This document shows positions 1 to 7,162 of a stretch of DNA of 64,000 nucleotides, one piece after another; the stretch's first letter is position 1, and each line of letters begins with the position of its first letter. Origin of the DNA: Rufibacter roseus (GTDB taxonomy: Bacteria; Bacteroidota; Bacteroidia; Cytophagales; Hymenobacteraceae); contig NZ_LRML01000004.1 of assembly GCF_001647285.1 (NCBI RefSeq), positions 248,001 to 312,000 of the forward strand, read 5' to 3'. The notes under the pieces were generated by a model that was given only the letters and a program-made list of their open reading frames with translations, was not told the DNA's origin and did not search any database. The position numbers and the translations under genes are program-made.

Positions 1-173
1 TCGGTAAGGCCAGCATGGTTGATAGCCCGGTTCACAATTTTAGCCGCCAACGCAATGTCACGCAGCAACTGAGACAACTCACCAGTGGCATAAGGAAAAT
101 CCTCTTGCTTGCGCATAATAAACCGGTCAAGGGTAGTGCCTACCGGAAGCGCTAAGTTTTCTTTGATAGTCAT
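1..173 (-). CDS. fbp: Fructose-1,6-bisphosphatase class 1, N-terminal part
   Basis: Gluconeogenic enzyme that removes the 1-phosphate from fructose 1,6-bisphosphate. Only the first 57 codons lie in the window; the rest runs off the left edge. Translating the complement from the ATG at 171-173 gives a start with [10 protein letters not shown], then [12 protein letters not shown] and [14 protein letters not shown]. This follows the N-terminal helix pattern of class 1 FBPases (the E. coli enzyme has FSHATGELTALL and GAKIIHRDINKAGL at the same place). A TATATTTG promoter box lies about 40 bases upstream on the same strand. The catalytic residues are outside the window, so activity cannot be judged. 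Confidence 0.9.
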   Translation of the reverse strand, partial: MTIKENLALPVGTTLDRFIMRKQEDFPYATGELSQLLRDIALAAKIVNRAINHAGLT

Positions 174-691
174 AGGAATAGGATTGGTTTGTATAGGTTT
201 GAACAGTTATTGCAAATATATCAATAAACTAACTATATAAGAGTAAAGAATTAGCAACTTTACACTCTAACCAGCTTAAATAAATTAATTTATTAATTAA
301 ACTCTTCCCCTTCAGATGACATTATTTAAATGCCACTTCAGAAGAAGGGTTAGATTAGATATCACAAAACTCGCCTAAGGTAAAAGGAAACCATTGATTA
401 GCCCTTGGAGGAGCCAAGAAAAGCTTCAGTCGCAATTTGAGCCTGCGCAGTTCCTTTTTTATTCAAGAATGAAATGATGTATAAGGCAGAGTGCTTTTTC
501 TACGTTAAAAAGCCATTCTTGTTACAGCTTCCTCTTTTAATCAAACCGTCTACAGAAGACGCATGGCACAAGAATTTAGCGTAAACTACTGCTACTTAGC
601 CTTATTTGCCACCAAAAAACTTGAATCTACTGCCAAACATTTGTTTTTTACTTATTTTAAGGAAATTAGCCTTAAAACACCTATTTCAACA
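174..691. other. Intergenic region between divergent fbp and enoyl-CoA hydratase
   Basis: This AT-rich gap of about 520 bases holds the fbp promoter on the complement and nothing else I can identify. An open frame upstream of the hydratase extends back to 563, but its residues do not resemble the family. It contains no 36-nt palindrome and no RNA gene that I can see. Confidence 0.5.
213..220 (-). promoter_or_regulatory. -7 box TATATTTG for fbp
   Basis: On the complement this reads TATATTTG, an exact match to the Bacteroidota -7 consensus TAnnTTTG, 39 bases before the fbp ATG. I see no clear -33 TTTG partner. Confidence 0.6.
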
Positions 692-1474
692 ATGAATACT
701 ATGGAATACATTATTGTAACTGAACAAGCCCGACCGCAGGTAGCTCTAATTCAGCTAAACCGCCCAAAAGAGCTAAATGCCCTTAACTTACAGCTGATGG
801 GGGAACTGCGCGACGCCCTTAAGGAACTTGACGACAATGACCAAGTGAGAGCTATAGTGATAACGGGCAATGAACGTGCCTTTGCTGCCGGTGCGGATAT
901 AAAACAAATGGCTGGGAAAACAGCCGTTGACATGTTGAACATTGACCAGTTTTCTACCTGGGATCAGATAAAAAAAACGAAGAAGCCTATTATTGCGGCA
1001 GTAAGTGGTTTCGCTTTAGGCGGAGGATGTGAGCTTGCTATGACCTGCGACATGATTGTGGCCTCTGAGACTGCCCAGTTCGGCCAACCTGAAATAAAAA
1101 TCGGGGTAATGCCTGGTGCGGGTGGTACCCAACGCCTCACCAGGGCTATAGGGAAAGCCAAAGCCATGGAGATGGTTCTCACCGGAAAGTTTATCTCGGC
1201 CACAGAAGCTGAGCGGTGCGGGCTCATAAACAAAGTAGTTCCTGTAGAGCTTTATTTGGAAGAGGCCTTTAAACTTGCTAGTCAGATTGCGCAACTGGCA
1301 CCGGTAAGCGTGAAACTAGCCAAGGAATCTGTAAACCGTACCTTTGAAACACATCTGGACGAAGGTCTACATTTTGAACGCAAAAACTTCTACCTCACAT
1401 TTGCCTCAGAAGATCAAACCGAAGGCATGAATGCTTTCATTGAAAAGCGTAAGCCAACCTTCAAAGGCAGATAA
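692..1474 (+). CDS. Enoyl-CoA hydratase/isomerase (crotonase family)
   Basis: Hydrates 2-enoyl-CoA to 3-hydroxyacyl-CoA in fatty-acid beta-oxidation or amino-acid breakdown. The 260-residue product has the usual family length when started at the ATG at 692; an upstream in-frame ATG at 563 would add 43 unrelated residues. Crotonase marks are the N-terminal VALIQLNRPKELNALN, the first oxyanion-hole segment AFAAGADIKQM, and the second, ISGFALGGGCELAM-like segment VSGFALGGGCELAM. The glutamate in FGQPEIKIGVMPGAGGTQRL is one of the two catalytic acids of true hydratases. The gene is followed at once by a 36-nt palindrome unit. Substrate chain length cannot be read from the sequence. Confidence 0.92.
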   Translation: MNTMEYIIVTEQARPQVALIQLNRPKELNALNLQLMGELRDALKELDDNDQVRAIVITGNERAFAAGADIKQMAGKTAVDMLNIDQFSTWDQIKKTKKPIIAAVSGFALGGGCELAMTCDMIVASETAQFGQPEIKIGVMPGAGGTQRLTRAIGKAKAMEMVLTGKFISATEAERCGLINKVVPVELYLEEAFKLASQIAQLAPVSVKLAKESVNRTFETHLDEGLHFERKNFYLTFASEDQTEGMNAFIEKRKPTFKGR

Positions 1475-1485
1475 GAAGAAGGTTT

Positions 1486-1521
1486 GTTTTAGCGCTTTTT
1501 TCCTAAAATCAAGCCTAAAAC
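1486..1521. repeat. 36-nt palindrome unit 1
   Basis: Starts GTTTTAGCGC and ends AAGCCTAAAAC. The flanks extend the dyad: GAAGAAGG at 1475 pairs with CCTTCTTC ending at 1532, so the full hairpin is about 58 nt and begins right after the hydratase stop. It lies between two plus-strand genes. Confidence 0.85.
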
Positions 1522-1621
1522 AGACCTTCTTCAACTTTGATAAGCGCCATGCCTTGCTGGTGCTCAGACATAGATTGGCTCCGTATTCACGACATGGGTT
1601 GCGCTGTAAAAAATGCCTCTG

Positions 1622-1629
1622 TACCTTTG
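1622..1629 (+). promoter_or_regulatory. -7 box TACCTTTG for the peroxiredoxin gene
   Basis: Exact TAnnTTTG match about 80 bases before the peroxiredoxin ATG, downstream of palindrome unit 1. It implies that the peroxiredoxin is transcribed separately from the hydratase. Confidence 0.6.
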
Positions 1630-1708
1630 TCTCTGAAACCAGACAAGCGGCCGTTAGGCTGGCTTGGCTGGTCAACTAAATATTAATTCATCAACTTATA
1701 GATTAGCA

Positions 1709-2338
1709 ATGGCAGTATTAGTAGGTAAAAAAGCACCCTCATTCACCGCAACCGCGGTAGTAGACGGCGAGTTTGTAGAAGATTTTTCTTTGACCCAATA
1801 CATTGGCAAGCAGCATGTGGTATTCTTTTTCTACCCGCTGGATTTCACCTTTGTTTGCCCAACCGAGATTATTGCCTTCCAGGATCGGATGGAGGACTTC
1901 AAAAAGAAGAATGTGGCCGTAGTGGGTTGCTCCATTGACTCTCACTTCTCACACTGGGCATGGTTAAACACCCCACGCGACCGTGGCGGCATTGAAGGTG
2001 TAACCTATCCTTTGGTTGCAGATACTTCTAAAACCATTGCTTCAAACTATGATGTTTTGGCTGGTCATTATGATTATAACGACGAAGGCGAAATGACCTT
2101 CACCGGTGAGCCTGTAGCCTACCGTGGTTTGTTCTTGATCGACAAGCAAGGCATTGTTCGCCACCAGGTAGTAAATGACCTGCCCCTGGGCCGCAGCATT
2201 GACGAGGCATTGCGTATGGTAGATGCCCTGCAGTACTTTGAAGTGAAGGGTGAAGTTTGCCCAGCTAACTGGGAAGAAGGCAAAGAAGGCATGGAAGCTA
2301 CCCGCGAGGGAGTTTCTAACTACTTAGCCGGTCACTAA
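1709..2338 (+). CDS. 2-Cys peroxiredoxin (AhpC/TSA family)
   Basis: Thiol peroxidase that reduces hydrogen peroxide and organic hydroperoxides in the cytoplasm. The 209-residue product has the peroxidatic cysteine at residue 50 in FTFVCPTEI and the resolving cysteine at residue 184 in GEVCPANW, so it is a typical 2-Cys enzyme. The long C-terminal tail after the second cysteine is the AhpC/Prx1 arrangement. The ATG at 1709 is chosen because [10 protein letters not shown] matches the family N terminus; the frame is open back to 1664. Its own promoter and an unusually strong terminator hairpin make it a monocistronic unit. The reductase partner is not in the window. Confidence 0.93.
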   Translation: MAVLVGKKAPSFTATAVVDGEFVEDFSLTQYIGKQHVVFFFYPLDFTFVCPTEIIAFQDRMEDFKKKNVAVVGCSIDSHFSHWAWLNTPRDRGGIEGVTYPLVADTSKTIASNYDVLAGHYDYNDEGEMTFTGEPVAYRGLFLIDKQGIVRHQVVNDLPLGRSIDEALRMVDALQYFEVKGEVCPANWEEGKEGMEATREGVSNYLAGH

Positions 2339-2350
2339 TTCAACTACAAC

Positions 2351-2401
2351 GATACAAAACAAAAGAGCCTCTGCCAAACAGAGGCTCTTTTGTTTTGTAT
2401 C
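2351..2401. terminator. Strong bidirectional-looking hairpin after the peroxiredoxin gene
   Basis: A perfect 23-bp stem (2351-2373 with 2379-2401) has a 5-nt loop CCAAA. The GC part AGAGCCTCTG is flanked by A-rich and T-rich stretches, the shape of an intrinsic terminator. It takes the place of a 36-nt palindrome unit, which is missing from this gap. Confidence 0.85.
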
Positions 2402-2536
2402 TTTTCACACCAGTTATCAGTAATAAAAAGAGCAGTTCTGCTTATTTATCCGGCAAAACGGCACACAAAGATTATCTTATTATTAAAATCCTATTCTAAG
2501 CAATAACAGACACTTAAAATAACCGCTTTTACGCTG

Positions 2537-2544
2537 TATATTTG
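2537..2544 (+). promoter_or_regulatory. -7 box TATATTTG for waaA-rsgA
   Basis: Exact TAnnTTTG match 72 bases before the waaA ATG. It probably drives waaA and the overlapping rsgA. Confidence 0.6.
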
Positions 2545-2615
2545 CCCAGCGCTACTATACCGTTCAAAAAAAGTATAAATCGCCTTACTTGTTTTATTAA
2601 GTACGTCCCCTTACA

Positions 2616-3872
2616 ATGTCTACAGTATTATATAACCTTGGTATCAAAGCTTATGGACTAGGCCTGCGCTTAGCTTCACCCTTCCATACCAAAGCTGCTC
2701 AGTGGATTAATGGACGAAAGAACCTTCTCGAAGAAATAGACAATCAAATGAAACCAAATACCAGCCCGGTGGTATGGTTTCATTGCGCCAGCGTAGGAGA
2801 ATTTGAACAAGGCCGGCCTTTGATGGAGGGCTTCCGTAAAAAGTACCCAGATTATAAAATTGTCTTAACCTTCTTCTCTCCTTCAGGCTACGAACTACGC
2901 AAGAATTACCCAGGGGCAGATTATATTTTCTACCTCCCGCTTGACACTTACCACAACGCCAAATGCTTTGTTTCTTTGGTGAAGCCTAAATTGGCAATTT
3001 TCATCAAGTACGAATTCTGGCACCATTACACCAAAGCCTTAAAGAAGCGCCACATACCCCTGATTTCGGTTTCGGCCATTTTCAGGCCAGACCAGGTATA
3101 TTTCAGCAAGCGGGGAACCTTTTACAGACGCATTTTGGAGCGGTTCTCGCACATATACACCCAAAACCAAGCTTCCGCTCTTCTCTTATCAGGAGTGAAC
3201 TTCACTAAAGTAAGCACCGCCGGCGACACGCGTGTTGACAGGGTACTTCAGAATGCCAGCCAAGCGGCTCCAATTCCGGTGGCCGCCACATTCAAAGGCA
3301 CTTCTCCTGTCATGGTAATTGGCAGCAGCTGGCCGGAAGACATGAAGGTTTTACGGCCATTCATGCAAGAGCACCTGCAGAAGCTAAAGTTCATTGTGGC
3401 TCCGCATGAAATCAAAGAAAGTGAATTGCAGGATTTGGAAAAGACTTTTAACGGTAACACTGTCCGTTTTTCAGAGGCAACGCCTGAAAATTTTGCCAAT
3501 GCCCGAGTTTTGCTCATAGACAACATAGGCATGCTTTCCGCTTTGTACCAATACGCCGATTATGCCTATGTAGGCGGGGCTTTTGGCAAAGGGCTGCACA
3601 ACACTTTAGAGCCAGCCGCCTTTGGGCCACCCATCTTCTTTGGCACTAAGTACAACAAATTTCAGGAAGCCCAGGACCTGATTGAGGCAGGCGTAGCTTT
3701 TTCTGTCAAGAGCACCAATGATCTCAGCAATCAGTTTGAGCAGCTACATCACGATCAAAAAAAGCGGGAAAAGATAAAGCAGGCGGCTTATGAATACCTG
3801 CAAAAACAGTCTGGCGCCACAGACCGTATTCTAACGGCATTAGAATATTGGTTACCTTCGCGCCAAGCATGA
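2616..3872 (+). CDS. waaA: 3-deoxy-D-manno-octulosonic acid (Kdo) transferase
   Basis: Transfers Kdo from CMP-Kdo to the lipid A precursor at the cytoplasmic face of the inner membrane, the first inner-core step of lipopolysaccharide. The 418-residue product has the family pattern WFHCASVGEFEQ near residue 50, with the conserved Glu of family GT30, then KIVLTFFSPSGYE and FIKYEFW, and the C-terminal donor-site segment GGAFGKGLHNTLEPAAFG. The N-terminal hydrophobic stretch fits membrane association. The stop overlaps the rsgA start by four bases (ATGA at 3869-3872), so the two are translationally coupled. Whether it adds one or two Kdo residues cannot be told. Confidence 0.93.
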   Translation: MSTVLYNLGIKAYGLGLRLASPFHTKAAQWINGRKNLLEEIDNQMKPNTSPVVWFHCASVGEFEQGRPLMEGFRKKYPDYKIVLTFFSPSGYELRKNYPGADYIFYLPLDTYHNAKCFVSLVKPKLAIFIKYEFWHHYTKALKKRHIPLISVSAIFRPDQVYFSKRGTFYRRILERFSHIYTQNQASALLLSGVNFTKVSTAGDTRVDRVLQNASQAAPIPVAATFKGTSPVMVIGSSWPEDMKVLRPFMQEHLQKLKFIVAPHEIKESELQDLEKTFNGNTVRFSEATPENFANARVLLIDNIGMLSALYQYADYAYVGGAFGKGLHNTLEPAAFGPPIFFGTKYNKFQEAQDLIEAGVAFSVKSTNDLSNQFEQLHHDQKKREKIKQAAYEYLQKQSGATDRILTALEYWLPSRQA

Positions 3873-4792
3873 CAGGAACAGTTGTAAAATCTACGGGCTC
3901 TTGGTATTTGGTACGCTCCCACGCAAACGGGCTGCTGTACAAATGCCGCCTGCGCGGAAAGTTTAAAAACAAAGGGCTTAAGGTAAGTAACCCAATTGCC
4001 GTAGGCGATGAAGTTACTCTGGAGAATGAGGGTGGCGAGCAGCAGGCGGTCATCACTGACATTACCCCGCGCCGGAATTACATTATCCGCAAGTCTACCC
4101 ACAAGGCGCACCACGCCCATATAGTGGCCTCTAACTTAGATCAGGCTTTTCTGGTAGTAACGTTAGTTTCTCCGCGAACATCTTTTGGGTTTATAGATCG
4201 CTTTTTGGTAACCGCTGAGGCCTACCAGATTCCGGCCACCCTTATCTTCAACAAAATAGATTTGTATGACAAGGAGTCTCTGGGCTACCTAAAACAGGTC
4301 ATGCAGATGTACCAGGGCATTGGCTACCCCTGCTACCCCTGCTCTGCCCATACCGGACAAGGCATATCTGAAGTTCAGGCTTTGCTCAAAGAGAAAATTA
4401 CCCTTTTCTCCGGGCACTCCGGCGTAGGCAAGAGCACATTGGTTAATGTGTTAGTACCAGATCTGGAGATAAAGACCTCAGAAATCTCCGCTTTTTCTGA
4501 TAAAGGGGTACACACCACCACTTTTGCCGAGATGTTTAAGGTTGAGGAAGATACTTATCTCATAGATACCCCAGGCATAAAAGAGTTGGGCGTAGTGGAG
4601 ATGAAGCGCGAGGAAATAGCGCATTATTTTCCTGAGATGCGGGAGCGCCTGAACCAGTGCAAATTCAACAATTGCCTGCACCTGAACGAACCCGGCTGCG
4701 CCGTACAGGCTGATGTAAAAAAAGGAAAAATTGCCTTACCGCGCTACGAGAGTTACCTCAGCCTGCTGCAAGACGAAGACACCCACCGCTAA
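3869..4792 (+). CDS. rsgA: Ribosome small subunit-dependent GTPase A
   Basis: Circularly permuted GTPase that checks late 30S subunit maturation. The 307-residue product has an N-terminal OB fold (about residues 1-70), then the permuted G motifs: NKID at 128-131 (G4), GHSGVGKST near 185 (G1), and DTPG (G3). A C-terminal zinc finger follows with CKFNNCLHLNEPGC. The ATG at 3869 is preferred over the upstream TTG at 3848 because it overlaps the waaA stop as ATGA and fits the OB-fold start. It ends just before palindrome unit 2 in a convergent gap. Confidence 0.95.
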   Translation: MTGTVVKSTGSWYLVRSHANGLLYKCRLRGKFKNKGLKVSNPIAVGDEVTLENEGGEQQAVITDITPRRNYIIRKSTHKAHHAHIVASNLDQAFLVVTLVSPRTSFGFIDRFLVTAEAYQIPATLIFNKIDLYDKESLGYLKQVMQMYQGIGYPCYPCSAHTGQGISEVQALLKEKITLFSGHSGVGKSTLVNVLVPDLEIKTSEISAFSDKGVHTTTFAEMFKVEEDTYLIDTPGIKELGVVEMKREEIAHYFPEMRERLNQCKFNNCLHLNEPGCAVQADVKKGKIALPRYESYLSLLQDEDTHR

Positions 4793-4805
4793 TTCAGTGG
4801 CCGCT

Positions 4806-4841
4806 GTTTTGAGCCTGGTTTTAGAAAAACAAGCCTAAAAC
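4806..4841. repeat. 36-nt palindrome unit 2
   Basis: Left arm GTTTTGAGCCTGG, right arm AAAACAAGCCTAAAAC. It starts 13 bases after the rsgA stop in the convergent gap with the NUDIX gene. Here the left arm is closer to the ideal, as if the unit were inverted relative to most others. Confidence 0.85.
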
Positions 4842-4892
4842 GTCTCACATAGCTCTTCAAGAAGAATTTCAAGGTTATTTTTATGCCTTCAG

Positions 4893-5447
4893 TCACTGCT
4901 TTTGCAGATAAGCCTCTATCAAGTGGAGCATGTACAGAAACTGTTGCTGCAATGGAATATAAGTTCTGGAAAAAGATTTACTAGTTAAATCTTTTTTCAA
5001 CTGCGCTGCTGTTAAATACGCCACCTCCTCAATTTCTTCTTTCTGAAAATCAAAAGCCGTTGCCTCTGAACTGGTTTGGTAAAGAAAAATACCTGCATGC
5101 TCACGATCCAGTAACTGCGCCACTACATCTTGCCCATCAATAGACATGGTAGCTATGTGGTGAAGTTCCTGCGGCGTTGCCTCAATACCTAGTTCCTCCT
5201 TCAGCTCTCTAGTGGCACAACTCAGGTATGTTTCATGCGGATTCAAATGACCTCCAATACTGACATCCCAAAGGCTAGGGAAAAGGTCTTTGGACTTGCT
5301 ACGCTGGTGGCAAAGAAAGCCTAGCTGCGGATGCCAAATAAATATTTGCGCTGTTCGGTGCCAATGCCCCTGTTCATGCACCTGCCGGCGGGGCAGCAGT
5401 TGCCCTAACGGTAAATTCGCCTCGTCAAATAACTCAAGATACTCCAT
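4893..5447 (-). CDS. NUDIX hydrolase, isopentenyl-diphosphate isomerase-like
   Basis: Probable pyrophosphohydrolase of 184 residues. The NUDIX box is complete: GGHLNPHETY, then CATRELKEELGIEA, supplying the metal-binding REL-EE core. The N terminus (LFDEANLPLGQLLPR, then HRTAQIFIWH) and LFPSLWDVSIGGH resemble the YfcD/IPP-isomerase-like branch, whose members are usually uncharacterised hydrolases. The isomerase active-site cysteine region is not convincingly present, so I would not call it an isomerase. It stands alone, divergent from the cyclophilin gene. Confidence 0.85.
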   Translation of the reverse strand: MEYLELFDEANLPLGQLLPRRQVHEQGHWHRTAQIFIWHPQLGFLCHQRSKSKDLFPSLWDVSIGGHLNPHETYLSCATRELKEELGIEATPQELHHIATMSIDGQDVVAQLLDREHAGIFLYQTSSEATAFDFQKEEIEEVAYLTAAQLKKDLTSKSFSRTYIPLQQQFLYMLHLIEAYLQKQ

Positions 5448-5559
5448 TGTCTGGCAAGATAATACAGCTGCTTAACTTAGAGGAAGTCCTGACACTGTTT
5501 CTTCAGGCAAAAGCTTCCAGTACAATATCATTTGTATGGCACCGCTTATATATTTTGCT

Positions 5560-5595
5560 GTTTTTGCCTTGAATTTTCAAAAACAGGGCGAAAAT
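5560..5595. repeat. 36-nt palindrome unit 3
   Basis: Starts GTTTTTGCCTTG and ends AAAACAGGGCGAAAAT. It lies in the divergent gap between the NUDIX and cyclophilin genes, 55 bases before the cyclophilin promoter box. With units 5, 18 and 25 it is one of the few that touch no gene 3' end. Confidence 0.8.
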
Positions 5596-5649
5596 GGAAG
5601 ACATCAAACCACGGGCTGGCACAGGTCAGGTATGGCCACAAAATTTCCG

Positions 5650-5657
5650 TACCTTTG
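5650..5657 (+). promoter_or_regulatory. -7 box TACCTTTG for the cyclophilin gene
   Basis: Exact TAnnTTTG match 78 bases upstream of the chosen ATG at 5736. It supports the short start over the in-frame extension that begins before the promoter. Confidence 0.6.
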
Positions 5658-5735
5658 CAGCACCAAAGCTGCCGGTTTGAATTGAACAAACGGCAATTTG
5701 GCACTGTTAGCATTTTTACATTAGCACATTTTTAC

Positions 5736-6194
5736 ATGAAAACCGCAGAAATCCATACCGCTAAGGGCGTAATGAAAGTAGAATTCTACGAGCAAGATGC
5801 CCCTAAAACTGTTGAAAACTTCACTAAACTGGCCAAAGAAGGCTTCTACGATGGCCTTTCTTTTCACCGTGTTCTTCCTGACTTTGTGATTCAGGGAGGT
5901 TGCCCTAATTCCCGTGAGGGTTCTAAAGGAATGCCGGGCACCGGCGGACCAGGCTACAAAATTGATTGCGAATTGACTGGCGGAAACCAATACCACGACC
6001 GTGGTGTGTTGTCTATGGCACATGCCGGACGTAACACCGGCGGTTCGCAGTTCTTTATCTGCCACAGCCGCAACAACACTGCTCATTTAGACCGCAACCA
6101 CACTTGCTTCGGTAAAGTGGTAGAAGGTCTTGATGTGATTGATGATATCCGCCAAGGCGACCGCATTGAGAAAATTGTGGTAAACGAGGCTTAA
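5736..6194 (+). CDS. Peptidyl-prolyl cis-trans isomerase, cyclophilin type
   Basis: Catalyses cis-trans isomerisation of proline peptide bonds. The 152-residue product is a single cyclophilin domain without signal peptide, so it is likely cytoplasmic. Family marks are FHRVLPDFVIQGG, with the catalytic arginine, then GVLSMAHAGRNTGGSQFFI and LDRNHTCFGKVVEGLDV. The start at 5736 is chosen because the family begins with MKTAEIHTAKG; the frame is open back to 5532 but crosses the promoter box and a palindrome unit. It is followed immediately by the first heptamer-repeat locus. Confidence 0.93.
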   Translation: MKTAEIHTAKGVMKVEFYEQDAPKTVENFTKLAKEGFYDGLSFHRVLPDFVIQGGCPNSREGSKGMPGTGGPGYKIDCELTGGNQYHDRGVLSMAHAGRNTGGSQFFICHSRNNTAHLDRNHTCFGKVVEGLDVIDDIRQGDRIEKIVVNEA

Positions 6195-6300
6195 TAATGA
6201 GTAATGAACAATGATTAATGAGTAATGATCAATTTGGAGAGAAGACCAAACATTAATCATTACTCATTGTTCATTATTCATTGGTCATTAATCATTTACT
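6195..6300. repeat. Inverted heptamer arrays, locus 1 (unit GANNAAT)
   Basis: Left arm 6195-6236 is a tandem run of 7-mers TAATGAG, TAATGAA, CAATGAT, TAATGAG, TAATGAT. Right arm 6252-6300 is the inverted run ATTAATC, ATTACTC, ATTGTTC, ATTATTC, ATTGGTC, ATTAATC. Both arms read as GANNAAT on one strand and the phase never slips. The arms fill the convergent gap between the stop codons of the cyclophilin and ZIP-like genes; only about 15 bases lie between them. Confidence 0.85.
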
Positions 6301-7033
6301 AAAGTAGAAGAAGCAGCACTGCATATAAACCAGTACCCACTAAAAAAGCAGAGAAACGGCTTTTCCGCTCTTCGGGTAGCTCTTCTTTGAGTACGTTAAG
6401 CACCACCCCTCCTGCCAAAAATGCTAACAGTAAAGCTGTAGCCGCCTCTGAAATCTCCATCGCCAGCCCAATTCCCCAACCTATAGATAGTGCTAAGGCC
6501 AGAATCCATCGGCCTACATGCTGGTAACGCTTTTTATGATGCTCGCGCAATCCAAAATCGTTGACCAGGAAGTGTAGGGCCATGGCAACAAAGTAAAACA
6601 ATACCTCTTCTACGTTCTGTTCTTCGCGCTTGTGCAGAAGATAACCTACCAGTGCATTGTACACCGCAAAAGAGCCTATGTGTATCCAGAAAACAGAGGG
6701 CGGGGTATCATCTGAAGTTCCCTTGCCGCCATCTCTTGATTTGATGGCCAAGCGCTCCATTCCATAGAAAATCACCAGCCCCACCAAAGCCATCAGGTAC
6801 ATGTGGTGTTTCAGAAAAGATAACCCTCGGCTCTCGGCAGCCTCTTGCAGGTGCTCCTGCCCCTCCTGAAGCTCCGGAAACAAATGCAAGAACACGTAGG
6901 CCACTGACACCCCTCCAGCTCCAGAAAGCCACAAACTGCGCGGCACACCCTCCAGAAACTTTAATTTATGCCCAAACAGGTGCACGATCATCAGCCCAAG
7001 TAGCGGCAATAGGGTCAGCAGGAATTTTTCCAT
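6299..7033 (-). CDS. ZIP-like integral membrane protein
   Basis: The 244-residue product is almost entirely hydrophobic, with about seven predicted membrane segments. Histidine-bearing segments MIVHLFGHKL and FLHLFPELQ near the start, and the late FLAGGVVLNVLKEELPEE, resemble metal-binding helices of the ZIP zinc/iron transporter family. The match is loose, so transport and metal choice are inference. The ATG at 7033 (MEKFLLTLLPLLG) starts at the first membrane helix; a 16-residue upstream extension is unlikely. It is convergent with the cyclophilin gene and downstream of the AAA ATPase gene, separated from it by palindrome unit 4. Confidence 0.65.
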   Translation of the reverse strand: MEKFLLTLLPLLGLMIVHLFGHKLKFLEGVPRSLWLSGAGGVSVAYVFLHLFPELQEGQEHLQEAAESRGLSFLKHHMYLMALVGLVIFYGMERLAIKSRDGGKGTSDDTPPSVFWIHIGSFAVYNALVGYLLHKREEQNVEEVLFYFVAMALHFLVNDFGLREHHKKRYQHVGRWILALALSIGWGIGLAMEISEAATALLLAFLAGGVVLNVLKEELPEERKSRFSAFLVGTGLYAVLLLLL

Positions 7034-7126
7034 GTGGCAGAGGTTGTTCTTAGGTAAGTTTATACTCCCGCACATGCCCAAAAGTTAAACGCCCGGCACT
7101 GGCTGGTGCGGGCGCTTAACTTTATG

Positions 7127-7162
7127 TTTATAGCCTGTTTTTAGGAAAAAAGGGCTAAAAGC
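7127..7162. repeat. 36-nt palindrome unit 4
   Basis: Left arm GTTTATAGCCTGTTTT, right arm ending GGGCTAAAAGC. The TAG stop of the AAA ATPase gene (complement, 7155-7157) lies inside the right arm, so the unit encodes the end of that gene. Confidence 0.8.

Noticed and set aside
174-562. A 36-nt unit or terminator between fbp and the hydratase
   Set aside because: No copy with GTTTT and AAAAC at 36-nt spacing was found on reading both strands.
563-691. N-terminal extension of the enoyl-CoA hydratase
   Set aside because: The 43 residues have no family similarity and the ATG at 692 gives the normal length.
1431-1679. An 82-codon frame between the hydratase and peroxiredoxin genes
   Set aside because: It runs through palindrome unit 1 and the promoter box, so it is most likely a by-product.
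4893-5447. Isopentenyl-diphosphate isomerase
   Set aside because: The NUDIX box is present, but the active-site cysteine region of true isomerases is not convincing.
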